Notes: generated by a model not told the origin, from the letters alone. 64,000 nt of DNA from Pontibacter sp. Tf4 (GCF_014212495.1 NZ_JACKZC010000004.1:186001-250000); one strand, 5' to 3'. Numbered from the stretch's first letter, positions 24,160 to 33,114 are shown. Translations and numbers: made by a program.

Positions 24160-25812
24160 TCAATCGAGGTAAAAGTGCAGCAGCCAGCCGGAGCCGGTAA
24201 AATCTTTTGCGCGCAGGTTATCATCGGTCTTTACTTTGGCTGCTTTGCCGGCCTTAAAATGGTTGCCGTAGGTGGAGTCTGTTATAAAGATGCGTTTACC
24301 TTTTGGCTTCTTTTGAGAAGTGGCCTCATAGGTATCTTCTCCGTCGCCACCCCAGATGCTTATCTTTATTGGATGAGGGCTTTCTCCTGAGAGCATAAAC
24401 TGATCGTTGCCATTTAAACCGTATAGTATAAGGTCTTTTGTATCGTCGGTGTGGTAAATCCTTTCGAACAGTAATTGTTTTACCTCACCCTTTTTAGTGG
24501 TTTTATATACCTGCACCTGTACTTCTTTTTTGCTAAGCGGCTTTATTAAAAACTGCTCGTGCTTATCTGATCCCACAACTATAGCCTGCTTTGCCAGGAT
24601 GCGGTAATACTCCTGAGCCAACTTAGGCAGGTTGTTACGGTGGTGTTTTACTTTTGCCATTATCGGGGCCGCAGTTAGCTTGTAAATGGTATCCGGCATG
24701 GCCTTGAACGCATTTTCTATCACCTCATCTGTCAGCTCCGCTTGCACACTATCGGCAATTTCCTGCCAGTCCTGTTGGCTGAGTTCTGCCAGAATGAGGG
24801 CATCTAAGTGGCGGGCGTTATAGTTCAGTTTTGCCAGATCAGGCATGTTGCGGCGATAGGTCCGGAAGTGTGGCTTAAAGCGCAAAAGGCGCGTTATCCA
24901 GGGAATTGGCGCATCGTGCAACTTATAGAACACATTATCGCGGTCGCGGGGAACGGGGCGGTAAAGGTAAGCTTTATCTTCCGGCTCCAGTTCAGCCCAG
25001 CGCCAGTTATCTTCGTGCCGGCTCCAGTCGCCAATCAGCATATCAAACAAACGCGCTCTCAGGTAATTCCGGGCATCCATTCTGGTATCGTTGTCTGATA
25101 AGCGTTCGGTGAGCATAGAGCGGGTACTTTTTACTTTTCTGGCGTGGCCCATATCCGGGTTATCCTGCTGGTTGCCCGCGGGCCTGCGTTCCAATAGTGC
25201 CACGGTGCCGCCTATCTGCTCTGTAAACTCGCCTAGCCTGGGGTCGTGCGGAATGTACACTACTTCCGGAGTGGTATGGTAAATGCCAATTGCCTTGGCC
25301 ATGTCGGGCAGTACAAGGGCTGCATACGGATGGGTGGCAGAGGTAGCATCGCGGGCAATGTTGGCAACATAACTTTTCTGCCATCTCGGCGACAGGGCAC
25401 CGGCCGGTTCTTTATCGATGGAGCGGAGTACATACTCCACGCTATCCGGGTCGTAAACACGCAGGCTCATCGTCTGGCGACTGCCGCCCATTTTCGCGGG
25501 AGTCAGTCCGCCATGTGCAGTCCCGATATCCAGCACTTTTACGGGCACAGGCGTGTACCAGGCCGGGCGGTAATGTTTGCCATACAACAGCGTGTGCAAC
25601 GTGCCACGCTTGTAGTGCATGCCCGCCGCCAGGGTAATGGTGCTATCGCTATAGTTGGTAATAGTGTCGGCGTTTGCAGGTGCCGAGGCTACCTGCTTTA
25701 CGGTATGTGGGTAGCGTTGACAACTGCTAAACAGCAAAGCAAACAACACTCCGAAAAGCAAACGAGGTACCTGCAACGTTTTAGTTATTGAAACAGCAGT
25801 ATTGTAAACCAT
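24160..25812 (-). CDS. Lipoprotein with a kinase-like GDWSRH motif, paralogue A
   Basis: 550 residues; signal peptide with lipobox LFSSC (Cys about 31). Homologous along its whole length to the next gene upstream. Conserved blocks: MHYKRGTLHTLLYGKHYRPAW, then YVLRSIDKEP (a Lys after an Arg-Ser-Ile strand), a helix ANIARDATSATHPYAALVLPDMAKAIGI, then DMLIGDWSRHEDNWRW and PVPRDRDNVFY, and late beta repeats with NGNDQF and GGDGEDTYE. The layout recalls HipA/FAM20-type kinases (GDxDRH catalytic loop), but here the Asp of WDRH is Ser. Similar stretches occur in larger Bacteroidota metallophosphoesterase/surface-antigen proteins. Function unknown; kinase-like is inference. Confidence 0.7.
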   Translation of the reverse strand: MVYNTAVSITKTLQVPRLLFGVLFALLFSSCQRYPHTVKQVASAPANADTITNYSDSTITLAAGMHYKRGTLHTLLYGKHYRPAWYTPVPVKVLDIGTAHGGLTPAKMGGSRQTMSLRVYDPDSVEYVLRSIDKEPAGALSPRWQKSYVANIARDATSATHPYAALVLPDMAKAIGIYHTTPEVVYIPHDPRLGEFTEQIGGTVALLERRPAGNQQDNPDMGHARKVKSTRSMLTERLSDNDTRMDARNYLRARLFDMLIGDWSRHEDNWRWAELEPEDKAYLYRPVPRDRDNVFYKLHDAPIPWITRLLRFKPHFRTYRRNMPDLAKLNYNARHLDALILAELSQQDWQEIADSVQAELTDEVIENAFKAMPDTIYKLTAAPIMAKVKHHRNNLPKLAQEYYRILAKQAIVVGSDKHEQFLIKPLSKKEVQVQVYKTTKKGEVKQLLFERIYHTDDTKDLILYGLNGNDQFMLSGESPHPIKISIWGGDGEDTYEATSQKKPKGKRIFITDSTYGNHFKAGKAAKVKTDDNLRAKDFTGSGWLLHFYLD

Positions 25813-25880
25813 TATATTTTAAGGTAAGTGTCAGAAGGTCAAAACTTCTTAACTCTCAAACTTTAAGACTTTCTAACTTT

Positions 25881-27473
25881 CTAAAATCCTTCCCTGTCAA
25901 AGGCATGCACCCGGATATCCTTCGTGGTCTTGTCTTTGGTTTCGGGGCCGGCTTCTATTTCGGTGCCGCGTGCGGTATCGTATACCCAGGTCTTTTTAGA
26001 TCCATGTTTTACTTTCGATGTATCTTTTATCTCGTCTTCGCCGCGGCCGCCAACTATAACTACTTTAATGCCTTTGTTTACCTCACCTTCTACTTTAAAT
26101 TCATCGTCCTCGGCCAGGCCGTATAGTCTGATCTCTTTGGTCTCGTTGGTGAAAAAGGTTCTCCGGTAAATGATGGCATCATCCGACTTTCGTTTTACAA
26201 TTACTTCGGTCTCGTTATCATTCAGGCGTTTTACTTTAAACTCATCTTCTTCGTCGGTGCCAATTACAAGCGGCTCTTTGGCGAGTATCTCGTAAAATTC
26301 TGCAGCTGCTTCACGTAGCTGGTCGCGGCGGCTACGCAGTTTTTTGGCGGTATCTTCTCCTTCCAGCGCATAAACCGAAGGCGGAAGCTGACTTACCGCT
26401 TTCTGTATCACTTCATCGGTGATCTTCTTTTGCAACAGCACAGCCACCGAATCGAACTGCGCGCGCGTTACCTGTGCCAGTGCCCGCTCGTCCAGAAACT
26501 CGGAGTTCATGGCCAGGGCGTACACATCGTTTATGTCTTCGTCAAAGGACTCGAATTTGCGGATGGCCCAGTTGCGGCTGAAGATCCAGGGAATGATGCC
26601 GTCCTGGAAACGGTAGAACACGTTGTCGCGGTCTTTGGGGATGGGGCGGTAAATGGTGTTGTCGCCTTTTTTGTACTCAGCCCATTCCCACTGCCCTTCG
26701 TGGCGGTCCCAGTCGTTCATCAGTATGTCCAGCAGGCGGGCTTTGGCAAAGGTCGGCTGATCTATAAAATGGTCGTCTTCTTCAAACAGCTTGTTCAGCA
26801 TCTTTTTGGAGCTCACAATATCCACGGCATCGCCCAGTGCCGGGGTTATGGCTTCTTTGCCATCGTACTTTTCCTCCAGCATAAAAATGTTGTCGCTGAA
26901 GCGCTCGCTGTGCTCGCCAAAAGTGGTGTCGTTGGGGGCTACGTAGTATAATTTGGGCATAGAATGCGGTATGCCGGCTGCCTCGGCCAGGGGCGGTACT
27001 ATAAGGGCGCCATAGGGGTTTATAGCCGATGTCTGGTCGCGGAGAATGTTGGCTACAAAGGTTTTGCGCCACACGCCGGGCACCACGCTTACGGGGTCTT
27101 TATCGATAGAGCGCAGGGCATAAGTAAAGCCCGTGCTATCCGACAGGGTCATGCTGGTCGTCTGGAAGCCACCGCCCAGTTTCTCGAACTTCAGGCCACC
27201 TTTTACTTCGTTCAGGTGCAATACAGGTAAGGTAACCTCGGCATTCCAGGCATTGCGGTAGTGCGTGCCCCAGAACAACCGGTGCAGAAAGCCGCGTTTA
27301 TAGTGTTTGCCCGCCTGTACCGTTACACTGTCAACAGCATTCGGATCCTGTTCTAATTTCTTGTAAACAGCCGGGTTTACAAGGGGCGTTTTGGCGTAGA
27401 AGTTTTTCCGGGCGCAGCCGGTGGTGCTTATAAATATGAGTGCAAGCAGTGCCTGCAGGTATATCGGTTTCAT
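25881..27473 (-). CDS. Lipoprotein with a kinase-like NDWDRH motif, paralogue B
   Basis: 530 residues; lipobox STTGC near residue 20. Same domain order as paralogue A: KHYKRGFLHRLFWGTHYRNAW, YALRSIDKDP, ANILRDQTSAINPYGALIVPPLAEAAGI, DILMNDWDRHEGQWEW, PIPKDRDNVFYRF, and C-terminal beta segments with GLAEDDEF and GGRGEDE. Here the putative catalytic Asp of NDWDRH is present, unlike paralogue A, so B may be the active copy. It lies 68 bases upstream on the same strand, a likely tandem duplication and operon. Probably an outer- or inner-membrane lipoprotein in the periplasm. Confidence 0.72.
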   Translation of the reverse strand: MKPIYLQALLALIFISTTGCARKNFYAKTPLVNPAVYKKLEQDPNAVDSVTVQAGKHYKRGFLHRLFWGTHYRNAWNAEVTLPVLHLNEVKGGLKFEKLGGGFQTTSMTLSDSTGFTYALRSIDKDPVSVVPGVWRKTFVANILRDQTSAINPYGALIVPPLAEAAGIPHSMPKLYYVAPNDTTFGEHSERFSDNIFMLEEKYDGKEAITPALGDAVDIVSSKKMLNKLFEEDDHFIDQPTFAKARLLDILMNDWDRHEGQWEWAEYKKGDNTIYRPIPKDRDNVFYRFQDGIIPWIFSRNWAIRKFESFDEDINDVYALAMNSEFLDERALAQVTRAQFDSVAVLLQKKITDEVIQKAVSQLPPSVYALEGEDTAKKLRSRRDQLREAAAEFYEILAKEPLVIGTDEEDEFKVKRLNDNETEVIVKRKSDDAIIYRRTFFTNETKEIRLYGLAEDDEFKVEGEVNKGIKVVIVGGRGEDEIKDTSKVKHGSKKTWVYDTARGTEIEAGPETKDKTTKDIRVHAFDREGF

Positions 27474-27572
27474 AGGTAGTTCAGAATATAACTCTGATGC
27501 TATCTAACGTAATTCCGATATAATGTTTACAGGCAGCGCTAACTATAAAGTTGTACGAAAGGAAGAATCCTG

Positions 27573-27785
27573 CTATTGTGAAATGTTTCTGCGGAATATT
27601 AATTTCTTATATAAGAGCTGCAGGGCAGAATAAACTATAGCCCACGACAGCACATCAACTATAAACTTATAGGTAAATACGCCTTCTTCATGCAGTTTGT
27701 ACTCAAAGCCTACCAGGTAATGCGTCAGGTTAACAATGATATAAGTGGCGATAAGCAGGGGAATGGTTGGTAAGTTGTCTTTCAT
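27573..27785 (-). CDS. Small two-helix membrane protein, unknown
   Basis: 70 residues with two hydrophobic segments (about 7-27, IPLLIATYIIVNLTHYLVGF, and 44-60, VDVLSWAIVYSALQLLY) and a basic tail KKLIFRRNISQ that would stay inside. No family recognised. The composition is more AT-rich than the housekeeping genes around. ATG start, with the AACTATAAA variant of the iterated motif on both sides. Confidence 0.5.
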   Translation of the reverse strand: MKDNLPTIPLLIATYIIVNLTHYLVGFEYKLHEEGVFTYKFIVDVLSWAIVYSALQLLYKKLIFRRNISQ

Positions 27786-27863
27786 GGGTTATAGTTTATA
27801 GTTGGGTATAGTAATTACTTAAGTAATCTATAGTTGTAATTCAGTCCTGTACATTCAAATCTG

Positions 27864-28142
27864 TTATGGCAGGTTATAGATCATCAAAATGAAAACGGCT
27901 ACAAACACTATAGACACCGCTATCTCTGACCAATACATTAGCCTGTATTTAGATTTCAGAGTCGGGTCAGCTTCCTGCTTTATCAGTTCACGAAATTTAG
28001 AACCGTCCTTACGGTGAATCCAATAACTGACTTCATACCCTTTATTTCTTAAGATAGCTTTTATCTTATACCCCAGAATATTTCCGGCAACTATGAGAAT
28101 AAAGAGCAGGATCTGAAGAAATTCAAAGCTTATATTTTGCAT
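27864..28142 (-). CDS. Small membrane protein, unknown
   Basis: 92 residues with an N-terminal helix (FLQILLFILIVAGNILGY) and a C-terminal helix (AVSIVFVAVFILMIYNL), separated by about 45 charged residues containing WIHRKDGSKFRELIKQE. Helix-charged loop-helix would put both ends outside. AT-rich. No recognised family or partner. Confidence 0.5.
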   Translation of the reverse strand: MQNISFEFLQILLFILIVAGNILGYKIKAILRNKGYEVSYWIHRKDGSKFRELIKQEADPTLKSKYRLMYWSEIAVSIVFVAVFILMIYNLP

Positions 28143-28200
28143 TTTAAGATAGCTTTATCCCTCGGCTAAGCCGGTTAATTTTCTTCTTCGTTATAGTTTA

Positions 28201-29241
28201 CTACCGAAGCTTTAACCCCTTTTTCACTGCTTTATATTGTGCATCAATCACCGCCTGGTTGTGGCCGTGGGCGGCGCCAGGAACCAGAATATACTCTTTC
28301 TTCGGAGCCTTCACTTTATCGAAATAGGCTTTGGTTAGCGCTGGTGCAGTTAAGATGTCTTTATCGCCTTGTATAAAGTACACTGGTATCTTATAGTGCA
28401 AGCCATTTTTTATAAAGTCTACATCAGCGGCCATTGGTTTAATGCCCATTTGTTTGTGGCCGGCAAAGTGCAGGAACGAATAATCGTCGCCGTTATATCG
28501 GTCTTGGGCATCTTTCTCATTATCGTATTCAGGCTTTAGCTTCCACCAGGTTGGTGGCGCTGCTACTGAGTTTTGCTTCTCATACTTTTTAATGATGCGC
28601 ATTAGCTGTCCCTCTTTTCGGGCGTCCTCGTAAGGCGGTGCTCCCAGTGCAGCCAACTTTTCCAGCGACTCCTGGTCGTTAGCTTTCTGTGCCATTTGCT
28701 GCACCATGTTGTATGCATTTATAAACCCGGCTGTATAGTTTACAATTTGTGCGTGGCCAACGTAAGCCGTGAAAAGATCGGGGCGGGCAAGCGCCATGTT
28801 AGCGCCCAATATCGAGCCCCATGAAGTACCAATAAGGGTTATCTTTTTCTTGCCCAGGTGCTTGCGCAGGTACTCCGAAAGCTCGATGCCGTCGGCTGTC
28901 ATTTGTGCCAAGGTCAGTGGGTTTTCTATCCAGTAATCTTCGGTTACTTCGGCGGGGGCATTACGGCCGAAGGTTCTGCCTGCGCCACGCTGGTCCCAGT
29001 ACACCAGTACAAATTCTTTTTTCCAGTGGCCGTAAATGGCATCGTCGTACTGGCTCATGGTGCTGCCCGGCCCGCCATGCAGAAACAAAATAACTGGCTT
29101 GCTCCTGTCTTCGCCGCTTATAGTTACCCATTGCTCTATACCGCCAATCGTTATAAAGCTTTCTTCATTAATGGGCTTTGCCTGGGCGAATAGGTTTGAA
29201 ACTATAGAAAGAAGGAAGATGAGGAGTAAGGTGTGTTTCAT
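28201..29241 (-). CDS. Secreted alpha/beta hydrolase, proline iminopeptidase-like
   Basis: 346 residues with a signal peptide ending NLFAQ. The oxyanion region FLHGGPGSTMS and WDQRGAGRTFG are signatures of the proline iminopeptidase group, and the nucleophile elbow is GTSWGS. The late block PGAAHGHN carries the catalytic His, and GDKD the likely Asp region. It should cut N-terminal Pro or hydrolyse an ester in the periplasm. Substrate is not determined by these motifs. Transcribed alone in the direction of the small membrane genes. Confidence 0.87.
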   Translation of the reverse strand: MKHTLLLIFLLSIVSNLFAQAKPINEESFITIGGIEQWVTISGEDRSKPVILFLHGGPGSTMSQYDDAIYGHWKKEFVLVYWDQRGAGRTFGRNAPAEVTEDYWIENPLTLAQMTADGIELSEYLRKHLGKKKITLIGTSWGSILGANMALARPDLFTAYVGHAQIVNYTAGFINAYNMVQQMAQKANDQESLEKLAALGAPPYEDARKEGQLMRIIKKYEKQNSVAAPPTWWKLKPEYDNEKDAQDRYNGDDYSFLHFAGHKQMGIKPMAADVDFIKNGLHYKIPVYFIQGDKDILTAPALTKAYFDKVKAPKKEYILVPGAAHGHNQAVIDAQYKAVKKGLKLR

Positions 29242-29343
29242 GGGGCGGAAGATCGTTGTATGTTGGGTCGCGATTTTTAGGTAAGTTTAAATGGACAGTT
29301 GTATATATTAAACTAAAATAAGTTTAGTTTACTTTGTTAAGAT

Positions 29344-30003
29344 TTAATAGAAGGTCTCAATAACTGTTTTTACCTTCTTCCATTCTTCTTCATTTATTTT
29401 CTCATAGATTTCAGCATAGCCACCACCACAAAGTGAGCCACAAGTGAAGCCATGACTAACTAAAACATACTTCTGGTCTTTTGAGAAAATTGGCGGAGAA
29501 ATGTAATAAAGCCAACCCTTAAAGTGATTATGAAACTTTCCGAAATTAAACCTGCCTACTTCATCTAATGCTAAAGCCATTGAGTCTTGAGAGATTAAAA
29601 TAGGTCTCCCAATGTTTTGATTATTGAATGAGCAAGCATCTACTGATTTGAATTGACTAAGTATATACTCTTTCTGATCAACTCCCACGAATTCTATGAA
29701 ATCGTTGATTTCAAGCTCACTCATTCTACTAATAATGGGTCTACCTTTATTGCTGGTTAGATATAATAAATAAGGCTCTGAGCTTAAATTATAAGTGCTA
29801 TCAAAAGAAGCAGAATTGGAAAGAAAGTATATGAAGTTTCTGCAGTTTTCTTCTAAGCTTTTTAGCTGATCACCATTAAGAATATATTGAACATTCTGGT
29901 CCTGTTTATTAGGAATTCGAATGCTTTCATTTTTCTCAGTGATATGATTGCAGCTGAAAAGTAAAAGTGTTAAGGCTGGTATGGATATTTTGTGAAATCC
30001 CAT
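29344..30003 (-). CDS. AT-rich hypothetical lipoprotein
   Basis: 219 residues; N-terminus IPALTLLLFSC is a lipobox, so an exported lipoprotein. The body has no recognised domain; near the end is HGFTCGSLCGGGYAEIYEK, with two Cys that could form a disulfide. The DNA is clearly more AT-rich, with A/T third positions, than the efflux genes next to it, which suggests later acquisition. No CTATAG lies inside, although several lie just beyond its 5' end. Confidence 0.65.
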   Translation of the reverse strand: MGFHKISIPALTLLLFSCNHITEKNESIRIPNKQDQNVQYILNGDQLKSLEENCRNFIYFLSNSASFDSTYNLSSEPYLLYLTSNKGRPIISRMSELEINDFIEFVGVDQKEYILSQFKSVDACSFNNQNIGRPILISQDSMALALDEVGRFNFGKFHNHFKGWLYYISPPIFSKDQKYVLVSHGFTCGSLCGGGYAEIYEKINEEEWKKVKTVIETFY

Positions 30004-30151
30004 AGAAGAATTTTTTGTTTCCTTTTACTTGCACTATAGCTTTTACACTTCGATATCACCCAACTATAGCACTTCAAACTTCAATATAGTAAAAGTAAAA
30101 TACAGTTCCTGCTATAGTTAAACTCCACCTCAAACTATAGTTCACAAAACC

Positions 30152-30176
30152 GAACACACCTGTTCAATACTGAACA
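30152..30176 (+). promoter_or_regulatory. Tandem GAACA/TGTTC dyads, possible enhancer for an NtrC-type activator
   Basis: GAACA at 30152-30156, TGTTC at 30161-30165 and GAACA at 30172-30176 form two overlapping inverted repeats, the second being TGTTCA-ATAC-TGAACA. They lie about 65-90 bases before the possible sigma-54 promoter at 30242, where NtrC-type proteins bind. Confidence 0.45.
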
Positions 30177-30241
30177 CCTTTTAGAAGCTAAAAACTATAG
30201 TTTTAAGATGTAACTATCAGTAAATCAATAATATACATAAC

Positions 30242-30257
30242 TGGCATATAAGTTGGC
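30242..30257 (+). promoter_or_regulatory. Possible sigma-54 -24/-12 promoter for the efflux operon
   Basis: TGGCATATAAGTTGGC compared with TGGCAC-N5-TTGCA: the -24 box is one base off and the -12 box is TTGG instead of TTGC. The spacing is exact and the start codon is 32 bases downstream. The -12 mismatch weakens the call. Confidence 0.4.
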
Positions 30258-30288
30258 TAAGTTTTGGTGAAAAGTACACTATAAAACT

Positions 30289-31536
30289 ATGGACCGCGAA
30301 TTATCTGCCACTACCAAACAAGCCAACAAACGCCGCCGCTACTGGCAAATCGGGATTGCCCTGGCGGTGCTGGCCTTTGCTATAGTTGGTTTCCGAAGCC
30401 TACTCACGCCATCGCTTAGCCGCGACAAAGTGCGCACGGCAGTGGTAGAGCGTGGCCCGGTGGTAGCTACTATTTCGGCGAGCGGAGTGGTGGTGCCTGA
30501 GCACGAGTTGGTAATTACCAGCCCCATACAGGCGCGCATTGAGCAGGTGCTGCTAAAAGCCGGCGAGCAGGTAAAACCCGGTGACCAGATCCTGCTACTC
30601 GATAGAGCCTACACCCAACTGGCATACGAAAAGCTGAAAGACGAACAGCAACTGAACCAGCACAAAAGCGTGCAGCTGCGCCTGAACCTTCGCAAAACAC
30701 TGAACCAGCTGGCATCGCAGCTAACTATAAAACAGATGCGGGTGAAAAGCTTGCAGGCGCAGCTCGAAGACGAAAAGTACCTGCTAAAGATTGGCGGCAC
30801 TACCCAAGAAAGCGTGAAGCAGGCCGAACTGAATCTAAAAATAGCGCAGCAGGAGCTTCAGGAAATTGAACACGACATGGCCACCGAGCGCGAACTTCTG
30901 AAAGCCGACGAGCAGGAACTGGGCTTTACGCTGGCCATGCAGGGCCGGTCTATAGAAGAGCTGCAGCGCAAAATGGAGCAGGCCGAAGTACGCGCCACCC
31001 ACAACGGGGTGATCACCTGGGTGAAGAACGAAACGGGTAGCACTGTAAACGCCGGCGACATTATTGCCCGCCTCGCCGACCTGAGCAGCTACAAAGTAAA
31101 AGCCACCATTTCAGATACTTACGCGGGGCAGTTAAAGCCGGGTGGCAGCGCCATCGTTCGCATCAACAACACCGATATGCAGGGCGTGGTGTCGTCGGTG
31201 GAGCCTACGGTTACGAATGGCATTGTTACCTTTTATGTGGCTCTGCAGGACAAAGCCCACCAGCTGCTTCGCCCTAATCTGCGTGCGGACGTGTACGTGG
31301 AACTGGCTTCTAAAACTGATGTGCTGCGGGTAAAGAACGGACCTTACTTTAACAACACGGCCGCCCAGCAGGTGTTCGTGGTGCAGGGCGATAAAGCCAT
31401 CCGAAAATCGGCAACTATAGGCATAAGCAACGTGGATTTTGTGGAGCTGGAAAATGGCGTGCAGCCTGGCGATGTAATCGTGATCTCGGATATGGCGGAG
31501 TACCAACACGCGGAGAAGATTAGAATTAAGAATTAA
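30289..31536 (+). CDS. Efflux periplasmic adaptor (membrane-fusion protein)
   Basis: 415 residues: one N-terminal membrane helix (about 20-40, IGIALAVLAFAIVGFRSLL), then a biotinyl-lipoyl half (VSGVVVPEH... GEQVKPGDQILLLD), a long coiled coil of about 100 residues, the other lipoyl half (THNGVITWVKNETGSTVNAGDIIARLAD), and beta-barrel and membrane-proximal domains. This is the MacA/HlyD type of adaptor that joins an inner-membrane pump to TolC. It is first in a set of adaptor, TolC, ABC ATPase and permeases, so it most likely works with an ABC pump rather than RND. Confidence 0.9.
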   Translation: MDRELSATTKQANKRRRYWQIGIALAVLAFAIVGFRSLLTPSLSRDKVRTAVVERGPVVATISASGVVVPEHELVITSPIQARIEQVLLKAGEQVKPGDQILLLDRAYTQLAYEKLKDEQQLNQHKSVQLRLNLRKTLNQLASQLTIKQMRVKSLQAQLEDEKYLLKIGGTTQESVKQAELNLKIAQQELQEIEHDMATERELLKADEQELGFTLAMQGRSIEELQRKMEQAEVRATHNGVITWVKNETGSTVNAGDIIARLADLSSYKVKATISDTYAGQLKPGGSAIVRINNTDMQGVVSSVEPTVTNGIVTFYVALQDKAHQLLRPNLRADVYVELASKTDVLRVKNGPYFNNTAAQQVFVVQGDKAIRKSATIGISNVDFVELENGVQPGDVIVISDMAEYQHAEKIRIKN

Positions 31537-31573
31537 GAATTGCGCTAACCTATCTACCTATAAAACTAAAACT

Positions 31574-33052
31574 ATGAAATGTGTTTTTACCTGTTTAGTG
31601 TTTGTGATGCTGCTCTGTTGCGGCCAAAGTATAGCCCAGCCTGGTGTGCGTGTGTTGCACCTGCAGGACGTTATCTCTTTGGCGCAGCAGCAGTCGGCAG
31701 CAGCAAAGCAGGCCGACGTAAACCAGGAAAGCAGTTACTGGCAGTGGCGCAGCTTCAAATCTGATTACCGCCCGCAACTGAGCCTGAGCGGCACCTTACC
31801 CGACTTCAGCAGAAGCTACACACCGGTTATTCAGCCCGACGGGACTACCGATTTTAAGCCTGTAACTATAAACAGCTCGGATGTTGGCTTAACCCTGCGG
31901 CAGCTTATCAGCCCCACGGGTGGCAGCGTATTTGTCACATCGCTGATGCAGCGTTTCGATGATTTTGACCGCGAGATTACCCGCTACAATGGCAACCCGG
32001 CTATAGTTGGTTTTGAGCAGCCGCTGTTCGCTTACAACCCATTTGCCTGGGCTAAAAAAGTGGAGCCCCTGCGTTACCAGGAGTCGCAGCGCCAGTTCGT
32101 GGAAGACAAGGAAACTATAGCCGTGCAGGCCACGCAACTATACTTTGAGTTGTTGCTGGCACAGGTAAACCAACGCATCGCTACACAAAATCTGGCTAAC
32201 AACGATACCCTTTACCACATTGCTGAAGAAAAGTATAAACTGGGCCGCCTGTCTAAAAACGACCTGCTACAAATGCAGCTGGCTGTACTGAACGCCCGCC
32301 TTGCCCAGGACCAGGCCAGCCTGGATGAGCAAAACGCCACTTTAGCTATAAAAACTTTTGTAGGCTTAAAAGACAACGATGCCCTGCAGCTAACTATACC
32401 GGACAGCATACCGGAAACTATAGTTTCGGCGGAGCTGGCCCTGGCCGAAGCCAAGAAGAACCGCAAAGAAGCTGTGAGCTTTAAACGCCGCCTACTGGAA
32501 GCTGAAAGCTTGGTAGCAAAAGCCAAAGGCGACAATGGCTTGAACATGAGTGTTTTCGCCACTTTTGGTTTATCGAACAGTGCCGAAAATTTCTCGGATG
32601 TGTATGCCCGGCCAGAGAACCTGCAGCGCGCACGGGTAGGCTTTAACATGCCATTGATGGACTGGGGCCGCCAACGCTCCAACTATAAAGTAGCCGACCT
32701 GAACCGCCAGTTGGTGCAACACACCGTTGCCCAGGAAGAAGCTACCTTTGAGCAGGCCGTACTATCGCAGGCTAACCAGTACATCACATTAAAACGTCGG
32801 TTAGAAACTACTGCTGCTGCCGATGCCATTGCCCAGGAGCGCTACAACATTACCAAAAGTACTTTCATCGTTGGCCGCATCAGCATAACAGAACTCAATA
32901 TTGCATTGGCAGAGAAAGACCAGGCCCGTCGCGCCTACATCTCCGCGCTCAGCCAGTTCTGGTCCGCGTACTATAGTTTAAGGCAGTTAACCCTTTTTGA
33001 TTTTGAAAAGCAGCAGGTATTGGTGGTTGACACCACCCCAACTCTCCCCTAA
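31574..33052 (+). CDS. TolC-family outer-membrane efflux protein
   Basis: 492 residues with a signal peptide (MLLCCGQSIAQ) and the two repeated halves of a TolC protomer: strands followed by long helices with repeated Asn/Gln/Ala heptads (QLYFELLLAQVNQRIATQNLANND; LNARLAQDQASLDEQ; ADLNRQLVQHTVAQEEATFEQAV). It would form the trimeric outer-membrane duct for the adaptor 37 bases upstream. The last residues (TTPTLP) and the TAA stop are encoded by a C-rich repeat hairpin at 33042-33069, so the C-terminus may have been altered by the repeat. Four CTATAG motifs lie inside. Confidence 0.9.
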   Translation: MKCVFTCLVFVMLLCCGQSIAQPGVRVLHLQDVISLAQQQSAAAKQADVNQESSYWQWRSFKSDYRPQLSLSGTLPDFSRSYTPVIQPDGTTDFKPVTINSSDVGLTLRQLISPTGGSVFVTSLMQRFDDFDREITRYNGNPAIVGFEQPLFAYNPFAWAKKVEPLRYQESQRQFVEDKETIAVQATQLYFELLLAQVNQRIATQNLANNDTLYHIAEEKYKLGRLSKNDLLQMQLAVLNARLAQDQASLDEQNATLAIKTFVGLKDNDALQLTIPDSIPETIVSAELALAEAKKNRKEAVSFKRRLLEAESLVAKAKGDNGLNMSVFATFGLSNSAENFSDVYARPENLQRARVGFNMPLMDWGRQRSNYKVADLNRQLVQHTVAQEEATFEQAVLSQANQYITLKRRLETTAAADAIAQERYNITKSTFIVGRISITELNIALAEKDQARRAYISALSQFWSAYYSLRQLTLFDFEKQQVLVVDTTPTLP

Positions 33053-33069
33053 AAACAGGGGAGGGAGAG
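33042..33069. repeat. C-rich hairpin overlapping the TolC stop codon
   Basis: CTCTCCCCT pairs with AGGGGAGGGAGAG around AAAAAC; the TolC TAA (33050-33052) lies at the loop. Related G/C-rich strings follow at 33168-33192, 33480-33530 and 36880-36905. Confidence 0.6.
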
Positions 33070-33078
33070 CAACAGAGA

Positions 33079-33114
33079 AGTCCCCCTTTGAAGGGGGTAG
33101 GGGGATGACCAACA
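33079..33114 (+). repeat. CCCCCTTTGAAGGGGG-family repeat, copy 1
   Basis: AGTCCCCCTTTGAAGGGGG followed by TAGGGGGATGACCAAC. Other copies are at 36723-36752 (inverted), 36800-36840 and 46863-46900, mostly followed by TAACTATA. Confidence 0.75.
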
